30,864 bases of DNA from JBBDIM01 sp040880405. Its GTDB lineage: Bacteria; Planctomycetota; Planctomycetia; Pirellulales; Pirellulaceae. Under the pieces are notes generated by a model. It saw nothing but the letters and a program-made list of their open reading frames with translations, ran no database searches and was not told the DNA's origin. Both the position numbers and the translations under genes were made by a program. Position 1 is the stretch's first letter. Each line of letters opens with the position of its first letter. The DNA lies in contig JBBDIM010000089.1 in assembly GCA_040880405.1 (NCBI GenBank), positions 1 to 30,864 of the forward strand. The letters run 5' to 3'. Of the stretch, positions 1 through 8,023 are shown piece by piece.

Positions 1-276
1 GGTGATCCAATACCCGATGCTCGCGTTGAAGTCGTAGTTCGACACGCTATCACCTTGGTGACAAAGGTGTGCTGAACTGGCAATCGCCAGGATGCTTGAC
101 TGGGCAGGACGAAAATTCTTGGTGGGCGGAAATGCGGGCGGCATCTCTAAAAGTCTTACAGCCGCACCCGTAGCGTCACCTTGCGCCGCGTACTGCGGGA
201 AGCAATGCTTCCCCCCCGGCACAAGGTAATCACCACAGGAGAATGACCCCATCGAGTTTCGAAGCGCGACGGTCAT
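1..276 (-). CDS. Possible partial ORF running off the left edge
   Basis: Reading the minus strand from an ATG at 276, the frame stays open to base 1 for 92 codons and leaves the window. The same frame is open further upstream to a stop near 370. The last residues in view, around SVSNYDFNASIGYWIT, look like an aromatic-rich beta-strand of an outer-membrane barrel, but this is an impression and no family is recognised. The upstream part is Cys- and Pro-rich and not convincingly protein-like. No good ribosome-binding site is seen. It may be a chance open frame in GC-rich DNA or a 5' fragment of a real gene whose body lies outside the window. Confidence 0.25.
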   Translation of the reverse strand, partial: MTVALRNSMGSFSCGDYLVPGGKHCFPQYAAQGDATGAAVRLLEMPPAFPPTKNFRPAQSSILAIASSAHLCHQGDSVSNYDFNASIGYWIT

Positions 277-614
277 TGACGAATCACCCGGCAACCTGGG
301 GAAGGTTCGGGCAGTGCGAGGCTCCGAACAGTCGGAACCCCTAACCTGTTCGTTAGGCTGGCTAATGAATTATGGCCTGAGACGCATCAGGAAATCAAGG
401 AAGACTTTGCCGTTTTCGGCGATCATGCGGAAAAAACAACCCCAACGGGTGGATCGAGTGGCGGCATAACTGGCAAAAACAGCACAATCGCTAAACTCCC
501 CCGGTTTGGCAGGCCGATTTTTTTAATACGGCCCAAGCCACATGTGTGGAGCCGAGCAGTCACCAAGGACACGTCCCCACGGAAGTTTGGGGCCTGGACG
601 AGGGAACCGAGACC
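277..614. other. Spacer without a supported gene
   Basis: I see no supported gene here. The stretch holds small self-complementary pieces and an AT-rich patch around 516-528 just ahead of the secreted-protein gene. That patch could contribute to a promoter, but no -35/-10 pair with acceptable spacing could be assigned. A perfect small palindrome (8-bp arms, 1-base centre) lies just to the left at 197-213. Confidence 0.4.
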
Positions 615-1403
615 ATGAACCGCAACACCCACCGTCGGATCACCCACCTTTGGCTCACCTGCAGCGCGGGTGCCTTGGCCGGTTTCGCGGTCTTGACCGA
701 CATGACTCCCACATCTGCTCAAGGCCCCACGGCCTCCCGCTGGAGTTCCGCCCCGGTCGAGCAGCCGGTAAATCCAGCGACCGCCCCGCCCCGAACCTAC
801 CGCGTCGGGGATCAAGCGCCTGGGCCGACTCGCTTGTCTTCCAATCCAGCCCGCCCCTCGCTGACCGATGCCCAGCGCATTTCCGAGCCACCGGAGGAGG
901 CCCACTTGGTTCGACTCCCACCGGTCGACGATGAGCCGGTCGCGAGTAGATCGGTCACGGACGATTCCAATCCCGCCCAACCTGAAGTCCAAGCAGACCC
1001 AACCCCGGAACAGGTGGCTAAGCAGACGGCCCCCTCCACCCCGCCAGCCAAGCCAGAGCCACGTAGGCCCGCCAACCGTATCGACTGGAATCATCCGCAG
1101 GTGGTTATCGGACCGGCCCAACCAGCCGGCACACCGATCCCCAACCAGCATGTCGCGCGAGCGAGTGGCGAGGCGGAAGACTTTTTCAGCTTCGATCCGA
1201 CGCGAGGCGAGCTTTCCGCCGATTCCGCAGAAACGCCATCCGCGACTCCAGCCAGCGCCACCGAGGCCCCGAACCAGTTCGCGCAAGGTTATGAAAAGGG
1301 CTCGGTAAAAGCCCACGAGATCAAGACCCCGCCCCAGCGAGAACTCTCGCCAATCACCGCCTGCCGCATCTTGGGCTTGAAACCGGCGACCGAGCGGCGG
1401 TGA
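615..1403 (+). CDS. Secreted proline-rich protein of unknown function
   Basis: 262 residues from the ATG at 615. A GTG at 546 would add 23 residues, but ATG 615 is preferred because it follows a purine-rich GAGGG-type site and opens directly into a signal peptide: a basic MNRNTHRRITH stretch, then a hydrophobic LWLTCSAGALAGFAVL core, with cleavage likely near TSAQG around residue 37. The rest is low-complexity, rich in Pro, Ala, Ser, Thr and Glu, with no membrane segment and no recognised domain, so it is probably an extended exported linker-like protein. High GC at third positions matches the neighbours. It stands alone on the plus strand, convergent with the next minus-strand genes across a repeat block. 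Function unknown. Confidence 0.6.
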   Translation: MNRNTHRRITHLWLTCSAGALAGFAVLTDMTPTSAQGPTASRWSSAPVEQPVNPATAPPRTYRVGDQAPGPTRLSSNPARPSLTDAQRISEPPEEAHLVRLPPVDDEPVASRSVTDDSNPAQPEVQADPTPEQVAKQTAPSTPPAKPEPRRPANRIDWNHPQVVIGPAQPAGTPIPNQHVARASGEAEDFFSFDPTRGELSADSAETPSATPASATEAPNQFAQGYEKGSVKAHEIKTPPQRELSPITACRILGLKPATERR

Positions 1404-1456
1404 ACCTCTGATGCAGGGGAGAACGAACAGTAACGTCCCTTTTTTCGACTGCTTCT

Positions 1457-1697
1457 AGCCCCGATAGGGGCGGCATTTAATAGCCAGGGGCGTCAGCCCC
1501 TGGAGCTTTTCCCGTCAATACGTGAGCCCTGAAGGGGCGGCATTAGACGGATCTATAATGCGAGAAATGCCTAACAAAAATGGACGCGTCCGCGGATGCT
1601 CTCTTTTGTGTCGCCCCGTTGGGGCTTAAGAATTCTTAAACGACTGCTTACCAGGGGCTTACGCCCCTGGCTATTGCATGTCGCCCCTGCCGGGGCT
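1457..1697. repeat. Nested inverted repeat element
   Basis: The outer arms at 1457-1503 and 1651-1697 are inverted copies. Each carries an agcccc...ggggc palindrome joined to a second self-complementary block, CCAGGGGC followed by GCCCCTGG. Inner arms near 1523-1545 and 1604-1627 are another inverted pair of the agccct...ggggcggca type. The whole fills the spacer between convergent genes and could act as a bidirectional terminator or be a MITE/REP-like element. A degraded trace of the same motif is near 23125-23155. Confidence 0.7.
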
Positions 1698-1781
1698 GAG
1701 AGACGATCCTGCGGATTACCCATCAAACTGCTCGGGGGGGAGATGATGCGGGACTTATTTCTCGGCGACTCCGTAGCTCCA

Positions 1782-2090
1782 TCAGGGTAGCATCGGAAAG
1801 AAGAACGGCGAAATCGCAGAGGACATCGCAGCGGTGGATATGGCAATGGCCTGTTGGCGTTCCTGCTCTAGGCAATACTCCACGACCTGCTGAGGCGTGT
1901 CGGCCTTGAGTCGCTGCAAGATTGCCCACGAGGCACCCTGAAACAGCTTCAGCGTATGCTCCCGATCCGCTTTCTTCAGCCGCTGGATCGCATCGTAGTT
2001 GAACCGACGTGTCACAAAATCAAGCCGTCCGGCGGCGCGGAAGGCCTCGTAGAGCTCGGCCCCGAACGGGCTGTCTTCCTGATTCGTCAT
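1782..2090 (-). CDS. Small hypothetical protein
   Basis: 102 residues from the ATG at 2090 (first residues MTNQEDSPFG). An upstream ATG at 2165 would give 127 residues but overlaps the VOC gene by 26 bases and adds a Trp/Gly/Arg-rich stretch, so the inner start is preferred. The central part, about residues 30-80, is rich in charged and amphipathic residues and probably helical; the C-terminus is hydrophobic (SPFFFPMLP). No family is recognised. It lies 49 bases downstream of the VOC gene on the same strand and may be co-transcribed with it. It could also be the surviving 3' part of a larger gene. Confidence 0.45.
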   Translation of the reverse strand: MTNQEDSPFGAELYEAFRAAGRLDFVTRRFNYDAIQRLKKADREHTLKLFQGASWAILQRLKADTPQQVVEYCLEQERQQAIAISTAAMSSAISPFFFPMLP

Positions 2091-2139
2091 GTAGACAGGT
2101 ATACCCCATTCGATGGCCAACAGGCAAGCAGAATCCCCC

Positions 2140-2511
2140 CTACCCCACCACACTATGCAGGGCAATCCGATTCCCCTCGCTATCGTGAATCACCGCCCGA
2201 TGCCCGTGGGGGCCGATTTCGTGTTTGGGGTAGAGGACGCTTCCGCCATGGACGGTCGCTTGCCGGATCGCTTCGTCCAGCCGACCTTCCACCGAAAGAT
2301 ATACCAAGGGGCCGCTATCGGAAGGGGCGTTGTCCTCGGCGGTTACCAGGCAGCCGGAGGGGCCATGTTCGGAGCCTGGGAACACCCCGAACTGCACGGT
2401 GGGGGTGACTTCCTGCTTCTCAATCGGGACACCTAATACGGCACTGTAAAAGGTGATGGCTCGGTCTAGATCGGTGACAGGGATATCGGTCCAGCAAAGG
2501 ATGGGATTCAT
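2140..2511 (-). CDS. VOC-superfamily (glyoxalase/bleomycin-resistance fold) protein
   Basis: 123 residues, the normal size for a single-module VOC protein made of two beta-alpha-beta-beta-beta repeats. It opens with MNPILCWTDIPVTDLDRAITFYSAVLG, where the xIPVxDxxRAxxFY pattern is diagnostic of the family, and ends with the typical IHDSEGNRIALH segment that supplies a C-terminal metal-side residue. The middle YLSVEGRLDEAI...GGSVLYPKHEIGPHG is the second module. These proteins bind a divalent metal and act on small oxygenated molecules, or simply bind them; the substrate cannot be read from sequence. Probably cytosolic, with no signal peptide. The ribosome-binding site is weak. The small unknown gene at 1782-2090 follows on the same strand. 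Confidence 0.85.
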   Translation of the reverse strand: MNPILCWTDIPVTDLDRAITFYSAVLGVPIEKQEVTPTVQFGVFPGSEHGPSGCLVTAEDNAPSDSGPLVYLSVEGRLDEAIRQATVHGGSVLYPKHEIGPHGHRAVIHDSEGNRIALHSVVG

Positions 2512-2853
2512 GCAGCAAGGGCCTTAAAGTAAAGCGGTTGTACGGGTCAGGGTGTTCCGCCAATCAGTGTCGCGACTTCCTCCGGTTAACGAAACCCCGG
2601 GGGCCGAGCGGGTTAGTAGTACTCCCACGCTTTTGCAAGCGTGGCTACGACACATCTTAAGTAGCCACGCTCGCGTAGAGCGGGGGAGAAGTGCGGGTTG
2701 TGTTCGCCCCTGGCGCGAAGCGGGTGAGCAGTTCCCCCACGCTTTTAGCAAGCGCGGCTACGGTTGGGGGGAGGTTTCGCTCCCGAAACGCTTCGGGTTT
2801 CCGTGTTTAGGGGCATTTATTTCGACATTCCACCCTGCCCAGCCTAATTGCCC
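2512..2853. repeat. Spacer with repeated cgtggctac-type palindromes
   Basis: No gene is supported. It contains several copies of one hairpin family. An actcccacgc-ttttgcaa-gcgtggcta form lies at 2622-2649, a variant at 2733-2762, and the reverse orientation gtagccacgc...gtgggagaagtgc at 2661-2694. The last form recurs almost unchanged at 13202-13235 after the amylosucrase gene. Stems of 7-9 bp could fold in RNA. Confidence 0.6.
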
Positions 2854-2883
2854 CTGACACTCGGCGAACAAGTCGTGTATAGT
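2854..2883 (+). promoter_or_regulatory. Predicted sigma-70 promoter for the DEAD-box helicase
   Basis: CTGACA at 2854-2859 (5 of 6 to TTGACA), an 18-base spacer, then TATAGT at 2878-2883 (5 of 6 to TATAAT). Transcription would begin near 2890, giving a leader of about 285 bases before the helicase start. The leader contains a perfect 8-bp hairpin at 2931-2952 (GGTTTGCC / GGCAAACC). Consensus matching only; no experimental support. Confidence 0.5.
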
Positions 2884-3175
2884 AGTGACCTTGATTGATG
2901 CACTTCCGGCCCGTCTCAGTGCTCCCGTTTGGTTTGCCCGCTATGGCAAACCCCTTGGTGTGTGATTTCCTGAGCAGTACCTGACGCGTTCGATCAATAG
3001 GGCAAATGGCCGCCCCGAAGCGTGGTGGCCCGTCTAGCGACGCGTTGTCTCGATTTGCCGAATCCGTCACGTACCATCTTTGAGGCCCGAACATTATTCG
3101 GAGATGAAGCTCACTTCTGGCTTCCATCTTCTTGATTGTTCGGCGCACCAAGAACTTGCTCTGGAAAGATTTCGA

Positions 3176-4948
3176 ATGATCTCTGGGACTACGTCCGCAC
3201 CGACTACGGAAATTACCTTCGCCGACCTGAACCTGGACCCCGCCATTTTGGCCGCGGTCGAGTCGAGCGGTTATACCCATCCGACGCCCATTCAGGCCGA
3301 AACCATTCCGCCGCTCCTCTTGGGCCGCGACGTGTTGGGACAGGCTCAAACCGGGACTGGCAAAACGGCCGCCTTCGCGCTGCCCATGCTCCAGCGGATC
3401 GACCTGACACTACGAAAACCGCAGTTGTTGGTGTTGGCCCCGACGCGAGAGCTGGCGATCCAAGTCGCCGAATCGTTTGAAACGTACTCCGCCCAACTCA
3501 AGGGTCTGACGGTCGCCACGATTTACGGCGGCCAGGATTACGCCCCGCAGCTCCGCCAAATCGAGCGGGGTGCCCAGGTTGTGGTTGGAACGCCCGGCCG
3601 CGTAATGGACCACATGCGACGTGGTTCGCTGAACCTCGACAACCTGCAAGGGTTGGTCCTGGACGAAGCGGACGAGATGCTGCGGATGGGCTTTGCCGAC
3701 GACGTGCAATGGGTGTTGACCCAATCGCCCGACCAGCGGCAGATCGCCCTGTTTTCCGCCACGATGTCCCCCACCATTCGGAAGATCGCCCAACAGCATC
3801 TGACCGACCCGGTGGAGATCACCATCGAACAGAAGACCGCGACGGCCGACACCATCCGCCAACGCTACGTCGTCGCCGCCCCACATTTGAAGGAAAAGAC
3901 CCTGTGCCGGCTCCTCGAAGGGGAACCGATTGAAGGTGTGATTATCTTCGTGCGGACCAAAAGCACCACCGAGCCGTTGGCCGATACCCTCAACCGCGCC
4001 GGACACCGTGCCGCCGCCCTGAGTGGCGACATCCAGCAGAAGCAGCGTGAGCGAATCGTCGACAACCTCCGCAGCGGCAAGCTCAACATCATTGTGGCGA
4101 CCGATGTCGCCGCGCGGGGCTTGGATGTCCCCTGTATCAGCCACGTGATCAACTACGATCTGCCGATCGATAGCGAGGCGTACGTCCACCGCATCGGCCG
4201 CACCGGCCGGGCGGGACGTAGCGGCGAGGCGATTTTGTTCGTCCATCCGCGTGAGCGCGGCCGCCTCAAGCGATTGGAATTCGCCACGCGACAAGCGATC
4301 GAACCGATGGAACTGCCCAACAACCGCGCGATCAACAAACAGCGCGTCGCCAAGTTCCACGAGCAGATCGCCGAGGGTGCCAAGCACCAAGACCGCGAGA
4401 CCTTCGCCTCGGTCCTGGAGCAATACCGCCGCGAGACCGACGTCTCGTGGGAAGAGATCGCCATTTCGCTGGCCGCCTTGGCCAACGGTGGCACCCCGCT
4501 ATTGCTGAAAGATGAGATGCGGCAATCGAGCTTCGCCGAGTCGCACGGCAACGATCGTCCGCAGCACGACAGCGGACCGCGCCGCACCTCACACGCCAAA
4601 CGGAACGAACCCCGCAGCCGCGAAAAGGGAATGGAAACCTTCCGCGTGGAAGTAGGACACGCCCATCAAGTCGGCCCCGGCAACCTGGTCGCCGCGATCG
4701 CCAAAGAGGCGGGCGTCGAAAGTGCGAAGATCGGTCGGATCGAGATCTTCAACGACTTCAGCACGATCGACCTCCCGGAAGGTCTCTCGACCAGCCGAAT
4801 TGTCGCCCTCGGCAAAGTCCGCGTCTCCGGCCGAGCCCTGAACGCCTCAAAGCTGGACGGCCCGATCACCACCCCGCGGCGGTTCGAAAGCAAACGAAGC
4901 GGCGGCAAACCCGCCTTCAAAAGCAAACCCCGGCGAAGCCGAGCGTAG
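3176..4948 (+). CDS. deaD: DEAD-box ATP-dependent RNA helicase with DbpA/CsdA-type RNA-binding domain
   Basis: 590 residues from ATG 3176, which has GGAAAG 7 bases upstream. A longer frame opens at 3080, but its extra 32 residues are not family-like. RNA-unwinding ATPase acting on structured RNA, typically in ribosome assembly, mRNA decay or cold adaptation. Visible motifs: Q motif about 15-40 (FADLNL...PTPIQ), motif I AQTGTGKT 57-64, PTRELA 89-94, TPGR 139-142, DEAD 163-166, SAT 194-196, IIVATDVAARGLD 305-317, HRIGRTGR 338-345. A linker follows, then a DbpA-like RRM at about 486-560 and a basic Lys/Arg tail to residue 590. The RRM after a full helicase core points to the DeaD/CsdA group rather than RhlE. 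Transcribed alone, with a strong terminator 23 bases downstream. Confidence 0.95.
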   Translation: MISGTTSAPTTEITFADLNLDPAILAAVESSGYTHPTPIQAETIPPLLLGRDVLGQAQTGTGKTAAFALPMLQRIDLTLRKPQLLVLAPTRELAIQVAESFETYSAQLKGLTVATIYGGQDYAPQLRQIERGAQVVVGTPGRVMDHMRRGSLNLDNLQGLVLDEADEMLRMGFADDVQWVLTQSPDQRQIALFSATMSPTIRKIAQQHLTDPVEITIEQKTATADTIRQRYVVAAPHLKEKTLCRLLEGEPIEGVIIFVRTKSTTEPLADTLNRAGHRAAALSGDIQQKQRERIVDNLRSGKLNIIVATDVAARGLDVPCISHVINYDLPIDSEAYVHRIGRTGRAGRSGEAILFVHPRERGRLKRLEFATRQAIEPMELPNNRAINKQRVAKFHEQIAEGAKHQDRETFASVLEQYRRETDVSWEEIAISLAALANGGTPLLLKDEMRQSSFAESHGNDRPQHDSGPRRTSHAKRNEPRSREKGMETFRVEVGHAHQVGPGNLVAAIAKEAGVESAKIGRIEIFNDFSTIDLPEGLSTSRIVALGKVRVSGRALNASKLDGPITTPRRFESKRSGGKPAFKSKPRRSRA

Positions 4949-4971
4949 GCTGTTAAGCGAACCGTTGCATA

Positions 4972-5014
4972 AAAAAGAAGAGCCGAATTCATCACGAATT
5001 CGGCTCTTCTTTTT
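4972..5014. terminator. Strong bidirectional intrinsic terminator
   Basis: A perfect 19-bp inverted repeat: 4972-4990 pairs with 4996-5014 around a 5-base loop. The stem core is GAAGAGCCGAATTC, flanked by an A-run on the left and a T-run on the right. It therefore works in both directions, for the helicase on plus and as a barrier to minus-strand transcription. Confidence 0.9.
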
Positions 5015-5021
5015 GATAGAA

Positions 5022-5188
5022 GGTAGGGTGGGTGAAGGCCGATAGGCCGGAACCCACCGTAGGTGCGCGGGTTGAATTGCCGGCGCGGATTGAGCACGGC
5101 GCAAGCGACATTCGCATGACCCTAATCCGTTTTACCACCGGAAAATTGGTTGGCGACGGTGGGTTTCGAAGACTCCACCCACCCTACC
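5022..5188. repeat. Repeat element with 12-bp terminal inverted repeats
   Basis: The element begins with GGTAGGGTGGGT (5022-5033) and ends with the exact reverse complement ACCCACCCTACC (5177-5188). Inner parts (AACCCACCG near 5051 and CGGTGGGTT near 5157) extend the symmetry. There is no ORF of its own. It sits between the convergent helicase and ceramidase-like genes. A related ggtagggtgga start is near 21882. It looks like a small non-autonomous repeat. Confidence 0.65.
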
Positions 5189-5198
5189 ATCGCACCTC

Positions 5199-6554
5199 CT
5201 ACTCCAACAATTCCCGCAGCCCGTCCATCAGCACTTTTTCTACCTGCGGCGAGACGTTCGTGGCTCGCGCGCTGGTTTCGTAGCCTCCTTGGGTGTAGGA
5301 GATTTCGGTGCCGATGTAGCCCGGGCCGTAGTCGCCGTAGGCGGCCATGCAGACGGTTCCCTTCGGTACCATTTTTTGGGCTGCCAGTTGGTACTCGATG
5401 AACAGTTCGCCCGGCATGTGGACCAAGTGAACGTCGCCCAGGCTGAGGCGGGAAAGTTCGGTCGGTAGCTGCTGCTCGCGGCGGAGGATGAACGCCAGAT
5501 TGGTGGCGGCACCGAGACGTTGTTTGGGATCAATCTCGCGATTCTTGAGGGTGGCTTCCTCCGCCTCTCGACTCAAGTGCTCGGCCAGCGGTAGCTGAAC
5601 TTGCGTCATTTTCCAGTCGACCTCCGCCGCCGAGATCGGGCGGCGCTCGGTCGCTTCCCAGGCCTTTTGCATCCCGGTCTCCATTCGCTTGGTCAGCACC
5701 GGGCGGTTCTCCTTCGAGCCATCGTTGTATTTACCGGCCGTGATGTTACCGCCTGCTCCATTGAAGTGAATGTGCGGCACCCCGGACTCGGCCTCCCGCT
5801 TCTCGCGGGCAATTCCGACAAACTCCGACGTGACATCCCCCTGGCCGTAATAGCTTTGCGGGTGCGTGGCGTAGTAGGTGAGGCAGACCACCGGTTGGTC
5901 CTCGTTCCAGAAGCTGATGCTCCGCAGCAGCGGATCGATCAAACCCTCCGGCGCGGCGCTCGCCGCGGGGTCGGTGGTGCGGCTCCAGCGGATGATCGCG
6001 ACCTTGCCGTCTTCGCCCAGCACGCGGCGGTTGGAGGCGACCTTCTCCACTTTTGCCTGGCCGATGCCTAAGTGGGTAACCGGCTGAGGCGATTTGAGCG
6101 CCTCGCGAATCGCGGCGGAGGTCGCTTCGATGGTTTGTCGGTTGAACAACAGATCGAAAAAGTCACCCCCCAGGCCATGCTCGGCCAACAGTTCCTCCGC
6201 GTCAAAATCGCACCGCGGGCCATCATGCTGATGCAGGCAGTGTACGCTGACGCGGTCGGGTGTGGTCCCGGCGGCGGCGGCCAGTTTTTCTCGCCAGGCA
6301 TCGTACCCACCGTTGCCGATCCCGATCCAATCGACCGCGCACAACACAATCGGTTTACCGGATCCAAGGATCACAATTCCCTTGGCGAACAGCGGGTCCT
6401 GAATCGACCGCGTGGCGGCATAGGCGACCGGCGTGCCAATTTCCGGCGTCGCATCGGCTTGAAACACAGCGACTCGTAGCGTGGGCTCTTCGCCGCGAAG
6501 TCCAGTGAAAAAACCAACGACCAACAGCAAGGCCAAGAGAGAGCGTTTCAACAT
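5199..6554 (-). CDS. Secreted neutral/alkaline ceramidase-like hydrolase
   Basis: 451 residues from the ATG at 6554, chosen over an upstream ATG at 6596 because it opens straight into a signal peptide (MLKRSLLALLLVVGFFTGLRG, cleavage about residue 21) and has GGAG about 13 bases upstream. The mature N-terminus (LRVAVFQADATPEIGTP), the zinc-site-like SVHCLHQHDGP at about 103-113, and the central YYATHPQSYYGQGDVTSEFVG and FNGAGGNITAG segments match the neutral ceramidase N-terminal domain, a zinc amidase fold. Planctomycetes carry many such proteins, and ceramide is not necessarily the substrate. At 451 residues it is shorter than two-domain ceramidases near 650-780 and seems to lack the C-terminal Ig-like domain. 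Exported, monocistronic. Confidence 0.8.
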   Translation of the reverse strand: MLKRSLLALLLVVGFFTGLRGEEPTLRVAVFQADATPEIGTPVAYAATRSIQDPLFAKGIVILGSGKPIVLCAVDWIGIGNGGYDAWREKLAAAAGTTPDRVSVHCLHQHDGPRCDFDAEELLAEHGLGGDFFDLLFNRQTIEATSAAIREALKSPQPVTHLGIGQAKVEKVASNRRVLGEDGKVAIIRWSRTTDPAASAAPEGLIDPLLRSISFWNEDQPVVCLTYYATHPQSYYGQGDVTSEFVGIAREKREAESGVPHIHFNGAGGNITAGKYNDGSKENRPVLTKRMETGMQKAWEATERRPISAAEVDWKMTQVQLPLAEHLSREAEEATLKNREIDPKQRLGAATNLAFILRREQQLPTELSRLSLGDVHLVHMPGELFIEYQLAAQKMVPKGTVCMAAYGDYGPGYIGTEISYTQGGYETSARATNVSPQVEKVLMDGLRELLE

Positions 6555-6665
6555 CAGGAAGGTACTCCAGGAAAGGGGCAAGATGTGGAGGAACAATGGA
6601 GGAGCATGAACAGCGGTGCCGGTAAAGTATAACCCGCCGGAAAACCGATTTCACGTGGTATGGGA

Positions 6666-6752
6666 GTGAAAAAAGGGGTCAGGACTCTTTTTAGCGACCC
6701 GTTATCAATTGGTGAACGCGTACTTAAAAAGAGTCCTGACCCCTTTTTTCAC
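6666..6752. repeat. Long inverted repeat with ggggtcaggactc arms
   Basis: The left arm starts GTGAAAAAAGGGGTCAGGAC at 6666. Its reverse complement ends at 6752 (...GAGTCCTGACCCCTTTTTTC plus AC). The arms are about 28 bp and nearly perfect, around a 31-base centre. Sequences of this ggggtcagga type are familiar to me as widespread bacterial palindromes, sometimes linked to REP-associated tyrosine transposases; that link is recollection, not shown here. In RNA it would form a very stable hairpin with flanking A/T runs, so it may also terminate transcription. Confidence 0.75.
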
Positions 6753-6930
6753 GCGACCTCTTCGGGAAAGTCCGGACGCCGTCTCCGGTTCCATCAGGCG
6801 ATATTGCCGGCGCGACAAGATTCCACTAGCGACTTACCCGGTGAGTAATCTTCAGCTAACCGTGGAGTCGCGGTCGGACGTTTCGGTCGTTGTTAGTCGA
6901 GTTTGCCAGTGGAGGATTAACCCGCGAAAA

Positions 6931-6963
6931 CATGCCCATGTTGGAGGGCGTGGGCATGGCACC
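6931..6963 (+). repeat. REP-like hairpin, tgcccacg/cgtgggca family (copy 1)
   Basis: One copy of a 33-base hairpin repeat, catgcccaygttggagggc followed by gtgggcatggcacc. This copy has a T in the left arm (cccatg) that still pairs by wobble. Other copies: 14795-14827, 18322-18354, a partial at 20278-20304, and inverted forms at 18162-18194 and 20448-20463. Confidence 0.75.
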
Positions 6964-7013
6964 CGCTGGCCTCGGCGGTGCGAGGCACCGGTAAACTTAA
7001 GTCGGATGGACCG

Positions 7014-7814
7014 TTAAGGACAAATCCCAAAGTGTCGACATCCCTGGAGCACGCCGCTGGTCGCTTTTGCGGTGGCCAGGAACAGGCGATCGGCCCAGGC
7101 TTCCTCTTGGTGAGCTTGGTGGACGGCGTCGACTAACTCTTGAGCCGCGTTGGCGACCACAATCGTGCGGTACCCGGCGACGAGGGCGGCGTAGTCATTG
7201 CCGGAATCGCCCGCGAAGACGATCTCTTGCCGCGGGTGTCCTTGCCGCTCGCACCACCAGTCGAGCGCGTGGGCCTTGGAGACGCCCCGGGGCAACAGGT
7301 CGATCAATCCGTCGCCATTGAACGGGTCGACACTGTCGACCACGCTATACGGCGCGTCCTGTTGGGCGATGATCTTTTCGACTTGCGGAACCAGTTGTCT
7401 CAGTTGATCGGCCTCGGCGTAAAAACTTATTTTGAAGCGGCCCTGCTTTGCTTCCTCTTGCGGGGTGAGTCCCTCAATCGGGGTCATCAGTTCGCGAATT
7501 CGAGCGGCGGTAAACTCGCCGACAATCGTCGCCAAGTAATCCGCATAGGGCTGATGCACCGCGCACGTTGCGTCTTCCCGCACGTGGCAGATGGTGGTGC
7601 CGACATCGCAAATAATCCAGTCAGGCTTGGGCAAATCGAAGGTGCGGATCGCTTCTTCCACCGATTCAATGTGCCGGCCGGTGACAAACACCAACACACG
7701 ATCCGGCGACTGGAACGCTCCGCGCAGGGTCGCCAAGTCACGCTGATTGTCTTGAGAATCGTCAAGGGGAATCAGCGTGCCGTCCAAATCGGTGGCTAAA
7801 ACATGCTCAGGCAT
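7014..7814 (-). CDS. spp: Sucrose-6-phosphate phosphatase-like HAD hydrolase
   Basis: 266 residues. Removes phosphate from sucrose-6-phosphate, the last step of sucrose synthesis; cytosolic. HAD motifs are intact: nucleophile and acid/base Asp in DLDGTL (D9, D11), a motif II Thr in VFVTGRH (about 43-48), the GRFKISFYAE segment with K128, K180 in RGVSKAHAL, and GDSGND (202-207). The IICDVGTTI segment and C2-type cap match the sucrose-phosphatase subfamily, and size is in the usual 240-270 range. It lies divergent to the kinase, sucrose-phosphate synthase and amylosucrase genes, which strongly supports the substrate. A second phosphatase-like domain is fused to the synthase at 9042-11204, so this copy may be the main phosphatase or a backup. 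The alternative is another sugar-phosphate HAD. Confidence 0.85.
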   Translation of the reverse strand: MPEHVLATDLDGTLIPLDDSQDNQRDLATLRGAFQSPDRVLVFVTGRHIESVEEAIRTFDLPKPDWIICDVGTTICHVREDATCAVHQPYADYLATIVGEFTAARIRELMTPIEGLTPQEEAKQGRFKISFYAEADQLRQLVPQVEKIIAQQDAPYSVVDSVDPFNGDGLIDLLPRGVSKAHALDWWCERQGHPRQEIVFAGDSGNDYAALVAGYRTIVVANAAQELVDAVHQAHQEEAWADRLFLATAKATSGVLQGCRHFGICP

Positions 7815-7846
7815 GGGCGTGACTCGATATCCAGTACTTTGTGGGG

Positions 7847-7852
7847 TATAAT
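7847..7852 (+). promoter_or_regulatory. Possible -10 box (TATAAT) ahead of the sucrose operon
   Basis: An exact TATAAT lies in the divergent spacer between the phosphatase and the kinase, about 205 bases before the kinase start. No good -35 is found at the right distance, so the call rests on the -10 and its position. A nearby GTTATAAC palindrome (7860-7867) could serve as -10 for either strand. Confidence 0.3.
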
Positions 7853-8023
7853 CGCTTACTTGTTATAACATGGTTGAAAGTTGGAGCTTCACCCTCGCGC
7901 GGTTAACCGGATTGGTTTTTCGCCGATTACGTTCTCCCACGGCCCAATTGCTGAACTTGAATCGGGAATTTTCCCGCGGGTTTGGCCGGGTAGGGTGACT
8001 TCGCTTTGACCGTTTCGATCCGT

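Larger units (their letters stand above)
6555..7013. other. Spacer with two repeat types, no gene
   Basis: No coding region is supported. It holds the inverted repeat at 6666-6752 and the catgcccaygttggagggc hairpin at 6931-6963. The rest (6753-6930) has no recognised feature. Confidence 0.5.

Noticed and set aside
3410..4423. 337-codon minus-strand frame inside the DEAD-box gene
   Set aside because: Antisense shadow; the plus strand carries all helicase motifs.
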